64,000 bases of DNA from Streptomyces sp. DH5 (GCF_020873915.1 NZ_JAHWGP010000018.1:1-64000); one strand, 5' to 3'; counted from the stretch's first letter, positions 16,821 to 26,238 are shown. Numbers and translations are program-made. Notes: generated from the letters alone by a model not told the origin.

Positions 16821-17425
16821 CCAGCCGGTCCAGCCCGCCCGGGCCTCCGCGACGTCTCAGCCGAGTCTTGCGCCACCTGCCGCTGATCGCCTGGCTCTGG
16901 ATCCTGTGGGTCCTGCTGTGGGGCTCCACCGGCCCGGTGGCCCTCGTCGGCGGCCTGCTCGTCGCCGTCGCCGTGGTCCTCGCCTTCCCGCTGCCCCCCG
17001 TACTGCCGAGAGCCGTGCCGCGGCCGCTGTACATCGGGCGACTGGTGCTCCACCTGCTCGCGGACGTCGTCCGGTCCGGCACCATCGTCGCGTGGCAGGC
17101 CGTCCGGCACGGTCCGAGAACCTCCTCGGCGATCATCGAGGTCCCCCTGCGGGTCGACACCGACCTGCTGATCACCATGGTGGCCGAGGTCACCACCGTC
17201 AGCCCGGGGACCGTGGTGACGGAGATCGACCGGCGCCGCAGGACGCTGTACGTGCACGCGCTCCCGACACGGGACGAGCGGGACATCGCCCGCCGCCGCG
17301 ACGAGCTGCGGGCCGTGGAGCGCCGCGTGGCGCGCGCGATCGGCCACGGCCACGGCGCCGGCCGGGAACCCGCTTCCGGCGATCCGGACGGCCCGCGGGG
17401 ACAGTCCTACGAGGAGGAACGATGA
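16817..17425 (+). CDS. mrpE: Mrp antiporter subunit E
   Basis: A 202-residue protein with two or three N-terminal membrane helices (WLWILWVLLWGSTGPVALVGG) and a soluble domain containing DTDLLITMVAEVTTVSPGTVV and LYVHALP, the MrpE signature. The C-terminus is extended and charged. GTG 16817 overlaps the mrpD stop, and a clear GAGGAGG precedes mrpF inside its 3' end. Confidence 0.9.
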   Translation: MTSRSSPPGPPRRLSRVLRHLPLIAWLWILWVLLWGSTGPVALVGGLLVAVAVVLAFPLPPVLPRAVPRPLYIGRLVLHLLADVVRSGTIVAWQAVRHGPRTSSAIIEVPLRVDTDLLITMVAEVTTVSPGTVVTEIDRRRRTLYVHALPTRDERDIARRRDELRAVERRVARAIGHGHGAGREPASGDPDGPRGQSYEEER

Positions 17426-17688
17426 CCGTGCTCTACGGCCTCACACTGACCGTGATGGCGGTGGCCGGCCTGCTGACACTCGTGCGGCTGGTCAGGGGAC
17501 CGGCCGCGCTCGACCGCATCATGGCGCTGGACGTCCTCGTGACCATGGTCCTGGCCGGGACGGCCGTGGGCATGGTGGCGCGCGAGGACACCACGGCCAC
17601 TCCCGTTCTCGTGGTCGTCGCGCTGCTCGCCTTCATCGGGTCGGTGACGGCGGCCCACCTGCTGGAGAAGCGGAAGGGGATGCGATGA
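17422..17688 (+). CDS. mrpF: Mrp antiporter subunit F
   Basis: An 88-residue three-helix membrane protein. The central LVRGPAALDRIMALDVLVTM with its conserved Arg-Gly-Pro and Asp is the MrpF hallmark. ATG 17422 overlaps the mrpE stop and has GAGGAGG upstream. The stop overlaps mrpG. Confidence 0.92.
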   Translation: MTVLYGLTLTVMAVAGLLTLVRLVRGPAALDRIMALDVLVTMVLAGTAVGMVAREDTTATPVLVVVALLAFIGSVTAAHLLEKRKGMR

Positions 17689-18077
17689 CCGTCGTGCGGG
17701 ACACCGTCACGGCGGTGCTGCTCCCGGCCGGAGCGGTCTTCTGCCTGCTGGGTGCCGTGGGGCTGCTCCGCTTCCCCGACACCGTGAGCCGTCTGCACGC
17801 AGCCGCCAAGGCCCAGACGCTGGGCGTCCTGTTCGTCCTGGTGGGCGCGGCCGTGCAGATGCCGCTGCGCGACGCTCCGGTGCTGCTGCTCGTCGCCCTC
17901 TTCCAGCTGTTCACCGTGCCCATCACCAGCCAGATCATCGCCCGCACCGCCTATCGCACCCACGGACTCGACCGCGACCGGCTGCTGTGCGACGAGCTCG
18001 CGGAACGACTCGCCCGCGACGGCACGCCCGTGGCAGCGGAGGGCCGCGCGACACGGGACGACGACGCGGAGCGCTGA
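17685..18077 (+). CDS. mrpG: Mrp antiporter subunit G
   Basis: A 130-residue subunit with three membrane helices. GAVFCLLGAVGLLRFPDTVSRLHAAAKAQT is the conserved MrpG core and FTVPITSQIIARTAYR follows. It is the last gene of the complete A(B)-C-D-E-F-G operon. The C-terminal ~25 residues are charged and cytoplasmic. Confidence 0.92.
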   Translation: MTVVRDTVTAVLLPAGAVFCLLGAVGLLRFPDTVSRLHAAAKAQTLGVLFVLVGAAVQMPLRDAPVLLLVALFQLFTVPITSQIIARTAYRTHGLDRDRLLCDELAERLARDGTPVAAEGRATRDDDAER

Positions 18078-18151
18078 CCGGTGTGCCCGAGCCACCGGGG
18101 GCGCGGTCGCGTCACCGAGGCGCGCGCGGCCCCGGCCGGAGCCGCTGGCCA

Positions 18152-18188
18152 CCGGGCCCCGCCGTGTCCGACCACGGGCGGGGCCCGG
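18152..18188. terminator. Bidirectional terminator between mrpG and htpG
   Basis: A perfect 12-bp stem, CCGGGCCCCGCC 18152-18163 with GGCGGGGCCCGG 18177-18188, with a 13-base loop. It lies in the convergent gap, eight bases before the htpG stop codon. Confidence 0.75.
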
Positions 18189-18195
18189 CGTCACC

Positions 18196-20094
18196 TCACA
18201 GGGTGCGCTCCAGCCGGTCCGCCATCTGCTGCACGAAGCGCGCCGGGTCCTTCGGCCGGCCGCCCTCCGCCAGCACGGCCAGCGCGTGGAGCAGTTCGGC
18301 GGTCTCGGTGAGTTCCGCGTGGTCCCCGCGCTCCCCGTACGCCTCGTTCAGGCCCTTCACCAGGGCGTGGTCCGGGTTGAGTTCGAGGATGCGCCGGGCG
18401 CGCGGCACCTCCTGGCCCATGGCCCGGTACATGCTCTCCAGCGCCGGCGTCAGATCGTTCGCGTCGGCCACGAGACAGGCCGGCGACACCGTCAGCCGCG
18501 TCGACAGCCGCACCTCCTTGACGTCCTGCTCCAACTGCCCCCGCATCCAGCCGAGCAGGCCCGCGTACGCCTCCGCCTGCTTCTCCCGCTCGTCCTCGCT
18601 GCGGTCGTCCTCCCGGGCGGCGAGGTCGATCTCGCCCTTGGCGACCGACCGCAGCCGCTTGCCCTCGAACTCGCCCACCGCGTCGGCCCACACCTCGTCG
18701 ACCGGGTCGGTGAGCAGCAGCACCTCGACACCGCGCTCCCGGAAGGCCTCCATGTGCGGGGAGCTGTCGACGCTCTCCCGGGACTCGCCGGTGATGTAGT
18801 AGATGTCGTCCTGCCCGTCCGGCATCCGCTCCACGTACTGCTTCAGCGTGACCGTCTCCCCCTCCCCGCGGGTGGTCGCGAACGACGCCACCGCGAGCAG
18901 CGCGTCACGGTTGTCGGGGTCGGTGACCAGCCCTTCCTTCAGCACCGCGCCGAACTCCCGCCAGAACGTGGCGTACCGCTCGGCGTCACCGGTCAGCATG
19001 CTCTTGACCGACGCCAGCACCTTCTTCGTCAGCCGGCGCTGCATCATCCGGATGTGCCGGTCCTGCTGGAGGATCTCGCGGGACACGTTCAGCGAGAGGT
19101 CCTGGGCGTCGACCACTCCCTTGACGAAGCGCAGGTACGGCGGCAGCAGCGCCTCGCAGTCGTCCATGATGAAGACGCGCTTCACGTACAGCTGCAGCCC
19201 GTGCCGGAAGTTCTGGTTGAACAGGTCGTGCGGGGCGTGCGAGGGGAGGAACAGCAGGGCCTGGTACTCGAAGGTGCCTTCGGCCTGCAGCTGGATGGTC
19301 TCCAGGGGTTCGCGCCAGTCGTGGCCGATGTGCTTGTACAGCTCGTGGTACTCCTCCTCGGACACCTCCTCGCGCGAGCGCGCCCACAGCGCCTTCATCG
19401 AGTTCAGCGTCTCGGGCTCCGCCGCACCGCCGTCCTCGTCCTTCTCACCGACCAGCCTCACCGGCCAGGTGATGAAGTCCGAGTACCGCTTGACGATCTC
19501 CCTGACCTTCCACACCGAGGTGTAGTCGTGGAGCTGGTTGTCGGGGTCGGCCGGCTTGAGGTGCAGGACGACCGAGGTGCCCTGCGGCGCGTCGTCGACC
19601 CGTTCCAGGGTGTACGTGCCCTCACCGCGGGACGTCCAGCGGGTGCCCTGCGGCTCCCCGGCCCGGCGGGTGAGCAGGGTGACCTCGTCCGCGACCATGA
19701 AGCCCGAGTAGAAACCGACGCCGAACTGGCCGATCAGTCCCTCCGCCCCGGCCGCGTCCTGCGCCTCCCTCAGCTCCCGCAGGAACTCGGCGGTGCCCGA
19801 GTTGGCGATGGTGCCGATGAGCTGCCCGACCTCGTCGTACGACATTCCGATGCCGTTGTCCCGCACGGTGAGGGTGCGGGCGTCCCGGTCGATCTCGAGC
19901 TCGATGTGCAGGTCGGAGACGTCGGCGTCGAGCGAGTCGTCCCGCAGCGCGGCCAGACGCAGCTTGTCGAGCGCGTCGGAGGCGTTGGAGACGAGTTCAC
20001 GCAGGAAGACGTCCTTGTTCGAGTAGACCGAGTGGATCATCAGCTGGAGAAGCTGACGGGCCTCTACCTGGAACTCAAACGTTTCGGTCGGCAT
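18196..20094 (-). CDS. htpG: Molecular chaperone HtpG (bacterial Hsp90)
   Basis: A 632-residue cytosolic ATP-dependent chaperone. The N-terminal GHKL ATPase shows [26 protein letters not shown] and [14 protein letters not shown]. The middle domain carries the FDLF-type client region ([19 protein letters not shown]) and [14 protein letters not shown]. The C-terminal dimerisation region is complete. Length matches the family. No CIRCE or HAIR heat-shock operator was seen upstream. Confidence 0.95.
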
Positions 20095-20496
20095 GGTTCG
20101 CGATTACCTCACTGGTCCATGAATCGCCGGATACGGGCGCGCCCACTCTAATCAACGCGCCGTCACCTTCCGTCTGGACGTCCCGGATCGCACTCACGGA
20201 CCGGGCTCACGGACCGGGTGCCGTCACCGCCGCCTCCGGGAGCGGGCCGAGTCCCCGGGACACCGCCGTCCGGGCGCGGAGGCCGTGCTCGGCGCGAGGG
20301 CGGAGGAGCGCCCCTCGAGCGAACCGATCAGGAGCGCGGCCAGGGGACCGGCGCGTCCGGCGGGGACGCCCCGGTCCGCCGGGGCCCGGGCAACCGGTCC
20401 GTCCCCTGCCGGACCGTCCCGGCGGACAGCCCGCCGGGCGCGGGCCCGGCAGCGCGGCCAGGAAGGATCACCGGAGCGACGTGCGAGCATGGGCGG
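20095..20496. other. Divergent spacer between htpG and the rsbQ-like gene
   Basis: Non-coding. On the minus strand, TTGATT and a TATCCG-like hexamer about 16 bases apart, at roughly 20130-20160, could be the htpG promoter. The right half (20240-20460) is G/C-rich with open frames lacking any protein signature. No strong ribosome site precedes the rsbQ-like ATG. Confidence 0.4.
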
Positions 20497-21303
20497 ATGA
20501 GCATCCACCGCAGGAACAACATCCGAGTGACCGGCCGCACGTCCGGCCGCACGGTGGTGCTGGTGCACGGCTTCGGCTGCGACCAGAACATGTGGCGCCT
20601 CGTGGAGCCGGCCCTGGCCGAGGACTACCGCGTGGTCCTCTTCGACTACGTGGGCGCGGGCGGCTCCGACCTGTCGGCCTGGCAGGAGGAGCGCTACTCG
20701 GTCCTGGACGGCTACGCCCGTGACCTGGTGGAGGTCTGCGAGGAACTCGATCTGCGCGACGCCGTCGTGGTCGGGCACTCCGTGAGCGCGATGACCGGCG
20801 TGCTGGCCCGGGCCATGGCCCCGGACCGCATCGGCTCCCTGGTCATGGTGTGCCCCTCACCGTGCTACATCGACGAGGACGACTACCGCGGCGGCTTCAC
20901 CGCGGAGGACATCGACGAACTCCTCGAGTCGCTGGAATCCAACTACCTGGGCTGGTCGGCGGCCATGGCTCCGGTCATCATGGGCAACCCGGACCGGCCC
21001 GAGCTGGGCCAGGAACTCACCAACAGCTTCTGCGCCACCGACCCCCGGATCGCCCGGGTCTTCGCGCGCACCACGTTCCTGTCCGACAGCCGCGAGGACC
21101 TCGGCGACGTCACCGTCCCCACGCTGATCCTGGACTGCGAGCAGGACGTCATCGCACCCCCCGAGGTCGGCGCCTACGTCCACGCCGCGATCCCCGGCAG
21201 CGAGCTGGTCACCCTGCCCGCCACCGGCCACTGCCCCCAGCTCAGCGCCCCGGATGCCACCGCGGCCGCGATCCGGTCGTTCGTGTCGGCCCTGGGACGA
21301 TGA
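20497..21303 (+). CDS. rsbQ: RsbQ-like alpha/beta hydrolase
   Basis: A 268-residue soluble hydrolase opening with IHRRNNIRVTG and LVHGFGCDQNMWR, the RsbQ/karrikin-receptor-like family start. The catalytic triad reads Ser95 (GHSVSA), Asp217 (CEQDVIAPP) and His245 (ATGHCPQLS), almost the same spacing as B. subtilis RsbQ (Ser96, Asp219, His247). RsbQ is needed to activate the PAS-PP2C phosphatase RsbP in energy stress, and here the next gene is exactly that type of phosphatase, overlapping by four bases. The small-molecule ligand is unknown. Confidence 0.85.
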   Translation: MSIHRRNNIRVTGRTSGRTVVLVHGFGCDQNMWRLVEPALAEDYRVVLFDYVGAGGSDLSAWQEERYSVLDGYARDLVEVCEELDLRDAVVVGHSVSAMTGVLARAMAPDRIGSLVMVCPSPCYIDEDDYRGGFTAEDIDELLESLESNYLGWSAAMAPVIMGNPDRPELGQELTNSFCATDPRIARVFARTTFLSDSREDLGDVTVPTLILDCEQDVIAPPEVGAYVHAAIPGSELVTLPATGHCPQLSAPDATAAAIRSFVSALGR

Positions 21304-22583
21304 ACCGCGCCGGAAGCGGGCCGGAGGAGCCCGGCGCGGGTGTCCCCGGCACGCACCCCGCCTTCAGCGCACTCCTGGAGGACTCGGCGGAAGAGCTCTA
21401 CGACTCGGCTCCGTGCGGCTACCTGTCCACCCTGCTGGACGGCACCATCGCAAAGATCAACGCGACCCTGCTGGACTGGCTCGGCCTCACCCGCGGCGAG
21501 GTGGTGGGCCGGATGCGCTTCAGCGACCTGCTCACCGTCGGCGGCAAGCTCTACCACGAGACGCACTTCGCCCCCCTGCTACGCATGCAGGGACACCTCG
21601 GCGGCGTCGCGCTGGAACTGAAGACCGCGACCGGCTCCCGGCTGCCGGTACTCCTCACCTCGACCCTCAAGAAGAGTCACGACGGCGAGCCGCTGCTGAT
21701 CCGCACCACCGTCTTCGACGCCACGGACCGGCGTGCCTACGAGCAGGAACTGCTACGGGCCCGCCGCGCCGCCGAAGAGGCCCACCGGCAGGCGGAGGCC
21801 GACCGCGAGCGGCTGTGCGAGACGCTGGCCGTGCTGCAGCACAGCCTGCTGCCCGAGACCCTGCCCGACATACCCGGCGTGCTGGCCGCCTGCCACTACC
21901 ACACGGCCTCCACCCTGCAACTGGGCGGCGACTTCTACGACCTCTTCGCGCTCGACGACACGCGGACGCGGACCGCCTTCTTCCTCGGCGACGTCTGCGG
22001 CAAGGGACCGCAGGCCGCCGCACTGACCTCCCTCGCCCGCTACACCCTGCGGACCGCCCTGCTCCACGACGTCGACCCCGCCGCCACCCTGAACGTGCTG
22101 AACACGGCCCTGCTCGACCGGTACACCGGCGACGACCCCCGCTACTGCACCGCCGTGGTCGGTGTCATGGACCGCGTGGGGGACACACTGGAGGTCCGTC
22201 TCGCCTCCGGCGGCCACCCTCCCGCACTGGTGCTGCGCGCGGACGGCCGGGTGGAGACCCTCGCCACCCGCGGCGGCATGCTCGTCGGCGCCTTCCCCGC
22301 GGCGCACTTCGTCCCGGCCCGCACCACCCTGCGACCGGGTGACACGCTGCTGCTGTACACCGACGGCCTCACCGAGGCCCGCGTCGGCCCCCACCACGAG
22401 CTGTACGGCGACGAGGCCCTGGAGTCCTTCGCCGCAGGGCTCGCTCCCACCGGCCCGCACCACCTGGTCGACGCCCTCAAGGACCTGCTGCGGGGATTCG
22501 GGGACGGGCTGGACGACGACACCGCCCTCCTCGCCGTCGGCCTCCCCGCCCGCACCGACACCGGATCAAGAAGCGCGAGATGA
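21300..22583 (+). CDS. rsbP: RsbP-like PAS-PP2C serine/threonine phosphatase
   Basis: A 427-residue cytoplasmic protein. A PAS domain (residues ~30-140, PCGYLSTLLDGTIAKINATL) is followed by a coiled coil (RRAAEEAHRQAEADRERL) and a SpoIIE/PP2C domain. Metal-binding motifs are GGDFYD, GDVCGKG and DGLDDDTAL. The order PAS-coiled coil-PP2C equals B. subtilis RsbP. Expected role: dephosphorylate an RsbV-like antagonist, such as the product of the next gene. It is coupled on both sides by four-base overlaps. Confidence 0.88.
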   Translation: MNRAGSGPEEPGAGVPGTHPAFSALLEDSAEELYDSAPCGYLSTLLDGTIAKINATLLDWLGLTRGEVVGRMRFSDLLTVGGKLYHETHFAPLLRMQGHLGGVALELKTATGSRLPVLLTSTLKKSHDGEPLLIRTTVFDATDRRAYEQELLRARRAAEEAHRQAEADRERLCETLAVLQHSLLPETLPDIPGVLAACHYHTASTLQLGGDFYDLFALDDTRTRTAFFLGDVCGKGPQAAALTSLARYTLRTALLHDVDPAATLNVLNTALLDRYTGDDPRYCTAVVGVMDRVGDTLEVRLASGGHPPALVLRADGRVETLATRGGMLVGAFPAAHFVPARTTLRPGDTLLLYTDGLTEARVGPHHELYGDEALESFAAGLAPTGPHHLVDALKDLLRGFGDGLDDDTALLAVGLPARTDTGSRSAR

Positions 22584-22900
22584 CACCCCTGACGATCACG
22601 GAGTCACCGACGTCCGCCGGCCTCGACCTGGAGGTCGCCGGCGACCTCGACCACACCAGCGCGCCACGGCTGCGCCAGGCCGCGCACACCGTGGCCCTGT
22701 CCGCCGGACGGCGCCTGACCGTGGACCTCGGCAGGCTGGAGTTCTGCGACTCCAGCGGCATCACGGCGCTGATCGCCGTGCGCAACCACGCCGTCTCGGC
22801 CGGTGCCGAGGTCGTCCTCGTCGCCGTTCCCGCCAACCTCCGACGCCTGCTGAACCTCACGGGACTTGACCAGGTGTTCGACATGCGCGACCGCCCCTAG
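22580..22900 (+). CDS. STAS-domain anti-sigma factor antagonist (RsbV-like)
   Basis: A 106-residue single STAS domain. The phosphoacceptor region LEFCDSSGITALIA contains two serines, with the second the usual RsbV/SpoIIAA phosphorylation site. It is the expected substrate of the upstream phosphatase and partner of a RsbW-like kinase. ATGA overlap with the rsbP-like gene. The matching kinase is not adjacent; the RsbW-like gene at 28435 is one candidate. Confidence 0.9.
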   Translation: MTPLTITESPTSAGLDLEVAGDLDHTSAPRLRQAAHTVALSAGRRLTVDLGRLEFCDSSGITALIAVRNHAVSAGAEVVLVAVPANLRRLLNLTGLDQVFDMRDRP

Positions 22901-22947
22901 GCAGGCCCCGGACGTCCCTCCCGCCCCGAGCGGCGCGCGGGCAGCGC

Positions 22948-22965
22948 CCCGCTCATCCGAGCGGG
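22948..22965. terminator. Short hairpin after the rsb-like operon
   Basis: CCCGCTC-atcc-GAGCGGG, seven base pairs with a four-base loop, 48 bases after the STAS gene. Confidence 0.4.
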
Positions 22966-23085
22966 AGAGGGCCGTCACCCGATTGCGCACGCCGCTATCG
23001 GGGCACCCGGGACGTGCCGCATCCACCGCCGGTGACCTCGGGGCCCGGGCGGGGGCGGCTCGGACTACGGGCAAGGGGACCAGCA

Positions 23086-24273
23086 GTGACGGTGCGCATC
23101 GGAGCAGAGGAAGAATTCCACGTGGTGGACGTGGAGAGCGGCCGGCTCGTGCCGCGGGCCGACACGCTGCTCGGACGGCTCGAGGGGCCGGGCTTCAGCC
23201 GCGAGCTGCAGCAGACGACCGTCGAGACCAACAGCGGCGTCCACGACACACTGGACGCCCTCTTCGCGGACCTGTCCGCCACCCGGCGCCGGCTGGACGC
23301 AGCCGCCTCCTCGGCCGGCCTGGCCGTCGTGGCCGCCGGCACCGTCCCGCTGGCCCGCGTCACCTCCCACGACGTCACCGCGGATCACCGTTTCCGGCGC
23401 ATGGCCGACGACTACCGCCGGCTCGCCGACGAACAGCTGATCTGCAGCGCCCAGATACACGTCGACATACCCGACCGGGACACCGCGGTGCGCGCCATGT
23501 GCCTGGTCTCGCCCTGGCTGCCGCCGCTGCTCGCCCTGTCGGCCAGCTCACCGTTCTGGCTCGGCTCCGACACCGGTTACGCCAGCTGGCGCACCATGCT
23601 GTGGCAGCGGTGGCCGACCGCCGGACCCGCCGGCTGCTACCGGAACGCCGCCGAGTACGACGCCGCCATGGAGGAGCTGATCGGCGCGGGCGTCATCAGC
23701 GACACCGGAATGCTCTACCAGGACGTACGGCCGTCGGCCCACCAGCCCACGCTGGAGCTGCGCGTCTGCGACGCCTGCCCGCGCACCGAGACCGTCGCGC
23801 TGGTCGCCGGACTCTTCCGCGCCCTGGTGATCGACGCCCTGCACCGTCTGGAGAGCGGGGGGCACACCGGATGCGACGGACACCACGAGTGGCTGCGCGC
23901 CGCCACCTGGCGTGCCGCACGCTCCGGCCTCGAAGGCCCGCTCGTCGACCCGGCCACCCGGCGCGCGGCCCCCGCCCCCGCGGTGCTGCGCGCCATGCTG
24001 CGCCGGCTGCGTCCCGCCCTGGAGCAGTCCGGCGACTACGCCACCGTGCGCGCCCTCCTCGAAGAGGCCCTCGCGGCCGGCAGCGCGGCGCACCGGCTGC
24101 GCCGGACGGCCGAGGACGAGGACCTGCTCGCCGGCGTCGACCTGCTGGTCGCCGAGACGCGCGGCGACCCCCTCACGGCCGGCGCCCCCGGCCGTCGGCG
24201 GCGCCCGGCCGGCCGGCGCGGCACGGGCCGGACCCCGGCCCCCGCCCACTCGGCCCCGGGCGCCCCCGGCTGA
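23086..24273 (+). CDS. Carboxylate-amine ligase, glutamate-cysteine ligase GCS2/YbdK family
   Basis: A 395-residue ATP-grasp-like ligase of the GCS2 family, opening VRIGAEEEFHVVD with the metal-binding Glu cluster. The internal segments QQTTVETNSGVHDTL, ICSAQIHVDIPD and SASSPFWLGSDTGYASWRTMLW are typical YbdK. These enzymes form gamma-glutamyl or other amide bonds between a carboxylate and an amine. GTG 23086 is chosen because it begins the conserved block and follows AAGGGGA. A Pro/Arg tail of about 30 residues ends the protein. Context with an amidotransferase and a peptidase suggests a peptide-type product rather than glutathione-like metabolism. Confidence 0.82.
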   Translation: MTVRIGAEEEFHVVDVESGRLVPRADTLLGRLEGPGFSRELQQTTVETNSGVHDTLDALFADLSATRRRLDAAASSAGLAVVAAGTVPLARVTSHDVTADHRFRRMADDYRRLADEQLICSAQIHVDIPDRDTAVRAMCLVSPWLPPLLALSASSPFWLGSDTGYASWRTMLWQRWPTAGPAGCYRNAAEYDAAMEELIGAGVISDTGMLYQDVRPSAHQPTLELRVCDACPRTETVALVAGLFRALVIDALHRLESGGHTGCDGHHEWLRAATWRAARSGLEGPLVDPATRRAAPAPAVLRAMLRRLRPALEQSGDYATVRALLEEALAAGSAAHRLRRTAEDEDLLAGVDLLVAETRGDPLTAGAPGRRRRPAGRRGTGRTPAPAHSAPGAPG

Positions 24274-24305
24274 TCCGGACGGGCCACCCGACCCGGGCAC
24301 ACCCC

Positions 24306-24452
24306 ATGCACGACCACACCACCCCTGACCAAGGAGAGTGTCACAGCGCCATGCCCAGCAGCACGCACGCCTCCCCGCCCCGGGAGCAGAACCAGGACCA
24401 GGACCACGACAAGGGCCTTGATCCGGCCCCGAGGGACAGGAGGACCCACTGA
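24306..24452 (+). CDS. Possible small ORF coupled to the amidotransferase gene
   Basis: Up to 48 codons from ATG 24306, or 33 from ATG 24351. The stop TGA overlaps the next gene's ATG (TGATG). The peptide is very polar, with an EQNQDQDHDK stretch followed by a basic end. AAGGAG at 24331-24336 sits 14 bases before the second ATG, which is too far to be convincing. It could be a coupling leader, a precursor peptide or chance. No family is recognised. Confidence 0.3.
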   Translation: MHDHTTPDQGECHSAMPSSTHASPPREQNQDQDHDKGLDPAPRDRRTH

Positions 24453-26236
24453 TGTGCGGCCTCAGCGGGGAAGTACGGTTCGACGGCGGGCGGCCGGACA
24501 TCGCGGCGGTGGAGCGCATGACCGACCGGCTCGCGGCCCGCGGCCCCGACGGACGCGGCCTGTGGTCCCAAGGGCCGACGGCCCTGGGACACCGCCGGCT
24601 GAAGATCATCGACCTGTCGGAAAGCGGCGCCCAGCCCATGACCGACCCCGGGGCACGCCTCGCCGGAGTCTTCAACGGCTGCGTCTACAACTACCGCGAG
24701 CTGCGCGACGAACTGCACTCCCTCGGCCACCGCTTCTTCTCGCACTCCGACACCGAGGTGGTGCTCAAGGCCTACCAGCAGTGGGGCACGGCCTGTGTCG
24801 AGCACTTCCACGGCATGTTCGCCTTCGTCATCGTCGAGCAGGACACCGGCCGCGTGATCCTGGCCCGCGACCGGCTCGGCATCAAGCCGCTCTACCTCTC
24901 CGCCACGCCCGAACGTCTCAGGTTCGCCTCCTCCCTGCCCGCGCTCCTCGCGGCCGGCGGCGTCGACACCTCGCTGGACCCCGTGGCGCTGCACCAGTAC
25001 TTCTCCTGGCACGCTACCGTCGCCGCGCCCCGCACCGTCCTCAGCGGCGTGCGCAAGCTGCCCCCGGCCACCGTGCGGGTCGTCCAGCCCGACGGCAGCC
25101 ACCACGACCGCCTCTACTGGAACCCCGTCCACACCCGCCGCCCCGAGTACGCCGGCCTCGGCGCCGACGACTGGACCGACGCCGTCCTCGACGCCCTGCG
25201 CACCGCCGTACGCCGCCGCATGGTCGCCGACGTGCCGGTCGGCGTGCTGCTCTCGGGCGGCCTCGACTCCAGCCTGATCGTGGCGCTGCTGGCCGAGCAG
25301 GGCCAGGACGACCTCGCGACGTTCAGCGTCGGATTCGAGTCGGAGGGCGACGAGGAGGGCGACGAGTTCCACTACTCCGACCTCGTCGCCCGGCACTTCG
25401 ACACCCGCCACCACCAGTTGATGGTCCCCTCCGACCGGGTCGCCGGGGCCCTCGACGGGGCGGTCCGCGCCATGAGCGAGCCGATGATGAGCCACGACGT
25501 GGTGGCCTTCCACCTGCTGTCCGAACAGGTGGCCAAGGAGGTCAGGGTCGTGCAGAGCGGCCAGGGTGCCGACGAGGTGTTCGCCGGGTACGACTGGTAT
25601 CCGCGGATGGCCGGCGCGCCGCGCTCCCGCGCCGCCGAGGCGTACATCGACACCTACTTCGACCGCTCGCACGCCGATCTCGCGGCCATGCTCCACCCGG
25701 ACCTGCTGCCCGCCCGGGACACCTCCGCCGAGTTCGTGCGCGCGCACATGGCGGCCGAGGGCGCCGAGACGGCACTCGACGCCGATCTCCGACTCGACAC
25801 GCTCGTGATGATGGTCGACGACCCGGTCAAGCGGGTCGACAACATGACGATGGACTGGGGCCTGGAGGCCCGGGTGCCGTTCCTCGACCACGAACTCGTC
25901 GAACTGGCCGCCGCCTGCCCGCCCGAGCTGAAGCTCGCGGACGACGGCAAGGGCGTCCTGAAGGCCGCAGGCCGCCGGGTCCTGCCGCGCCAGGTCGTCG
26001 ACCGGCCGAAGGGGTACTTCCCCGTCCCCGCGATCAAGCACATGGCCGGCCCCGTCCTCCAGCGGGTCCGCGAGACCCTGACCGCCCCCGAGGCCAGGGC
26101 CCGGGGCGTCTTCCGCGAGGAGTTCGTCGAGGAACTCCTCGCCGCGCCCAACGAGCACCGCACCAGGCGAGGAGCGAACACCCTGTGGCAGACCGCGCTG
26201 CTGGAGACATGGCTGCAGGCGCACGGGATCCGCTGA
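24452..26236 (+). CDS. NAGGN-type glutamine amidotransferase (asparagine synthetase family)
   Basis: A 594-residue enzyme. The N-terminal class II glutaminase domain starts MCGLSGEVRFDGG with Cys2 as nucleophile, then RGPDGRGLWSQG and LGHRRLKIIDLSE. The synthetase domain has the PP-loop LLSGGLDSSLIVAL near residue 268. The overall sequence closely follows the amidotransferase of N-acetylglutaminylglutamine amide (NAGGN) osmolyte synthesis rather than AsnB of asparagine synthesis. AGGAGG 24438-24443 gives an eight-base spacing to ATG 24452. The usual NAGGN partners (GNAT/ATP-grasp ligase, M42 peptidase) are absent; a GCS2 ligase and an S9 peptidase take those positions. Confidence 0.85.
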   Translation: MCGLSGEVRFDGGRPDIAAVERMTDRLAARGPDGRGLWSQGPTALGHRRLKIIDLSESGAQPMTDPGARLAGVFNGCVYNYRELRDELHSLGHRFFSHSDTEVVLKAYQQWGTACVEHFHGMFAFVIVEQDTGRVILARDRLGIKPLYLSATPERLRFASSLPALLAAGGVDTSLDPVALHQYFSWHATVAAPRTVLSGVRKLPPATVRVVQPDGSHHDRLYWNPVHTRRPEYAGLGADDWTDAVLDALRTAVRRRMVADVPVGVLLSGGLDSSLIVALLAEQGQDDLATFSVGFESEGDEEGDEFHYSDLVARHFDTRHHQLMVPSDRVAGALDGAVRAMSEPMMSHDVVAFHLLSEQVAKEVRVVQSGQGADEVFAGYDWYPRMAGAPRSRAAEAYIDTYFDRSHADLAAMLHPDLLPARDTSAEFVRAHMAAEGAETALDADLRLDTLVMMVDDPVKRVDNMTMDWGLEARVPFLDHELVELAAACPPELKLADDGKGVLKAAGRRVLPRQVVDRPKGYFPVPAIKHMAGPVLQRVRETLTAPEARARGVFREEFVEELLAAPNEHRTRRGANTLWQTALLETWLQAHGIR

Positions 26237-26238
26237 CG

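Noticed and set aside
20095-20160. CIRCE or HAIR heat-shock operator at htpG
   Set aside because: Neither TTAGCACTC-N9-GAGTGCTAA nor CTTGAGT-N7-ACTCAAG is present, even allowing a few mismatches.
24452-26236. Lasso-peptide cyclase
   Set aside because: The protein has an intact glutaminase domain with Cys2 and matches the NAGGN amidotransferase; no B1/B2 protease or recognition element is nearby.
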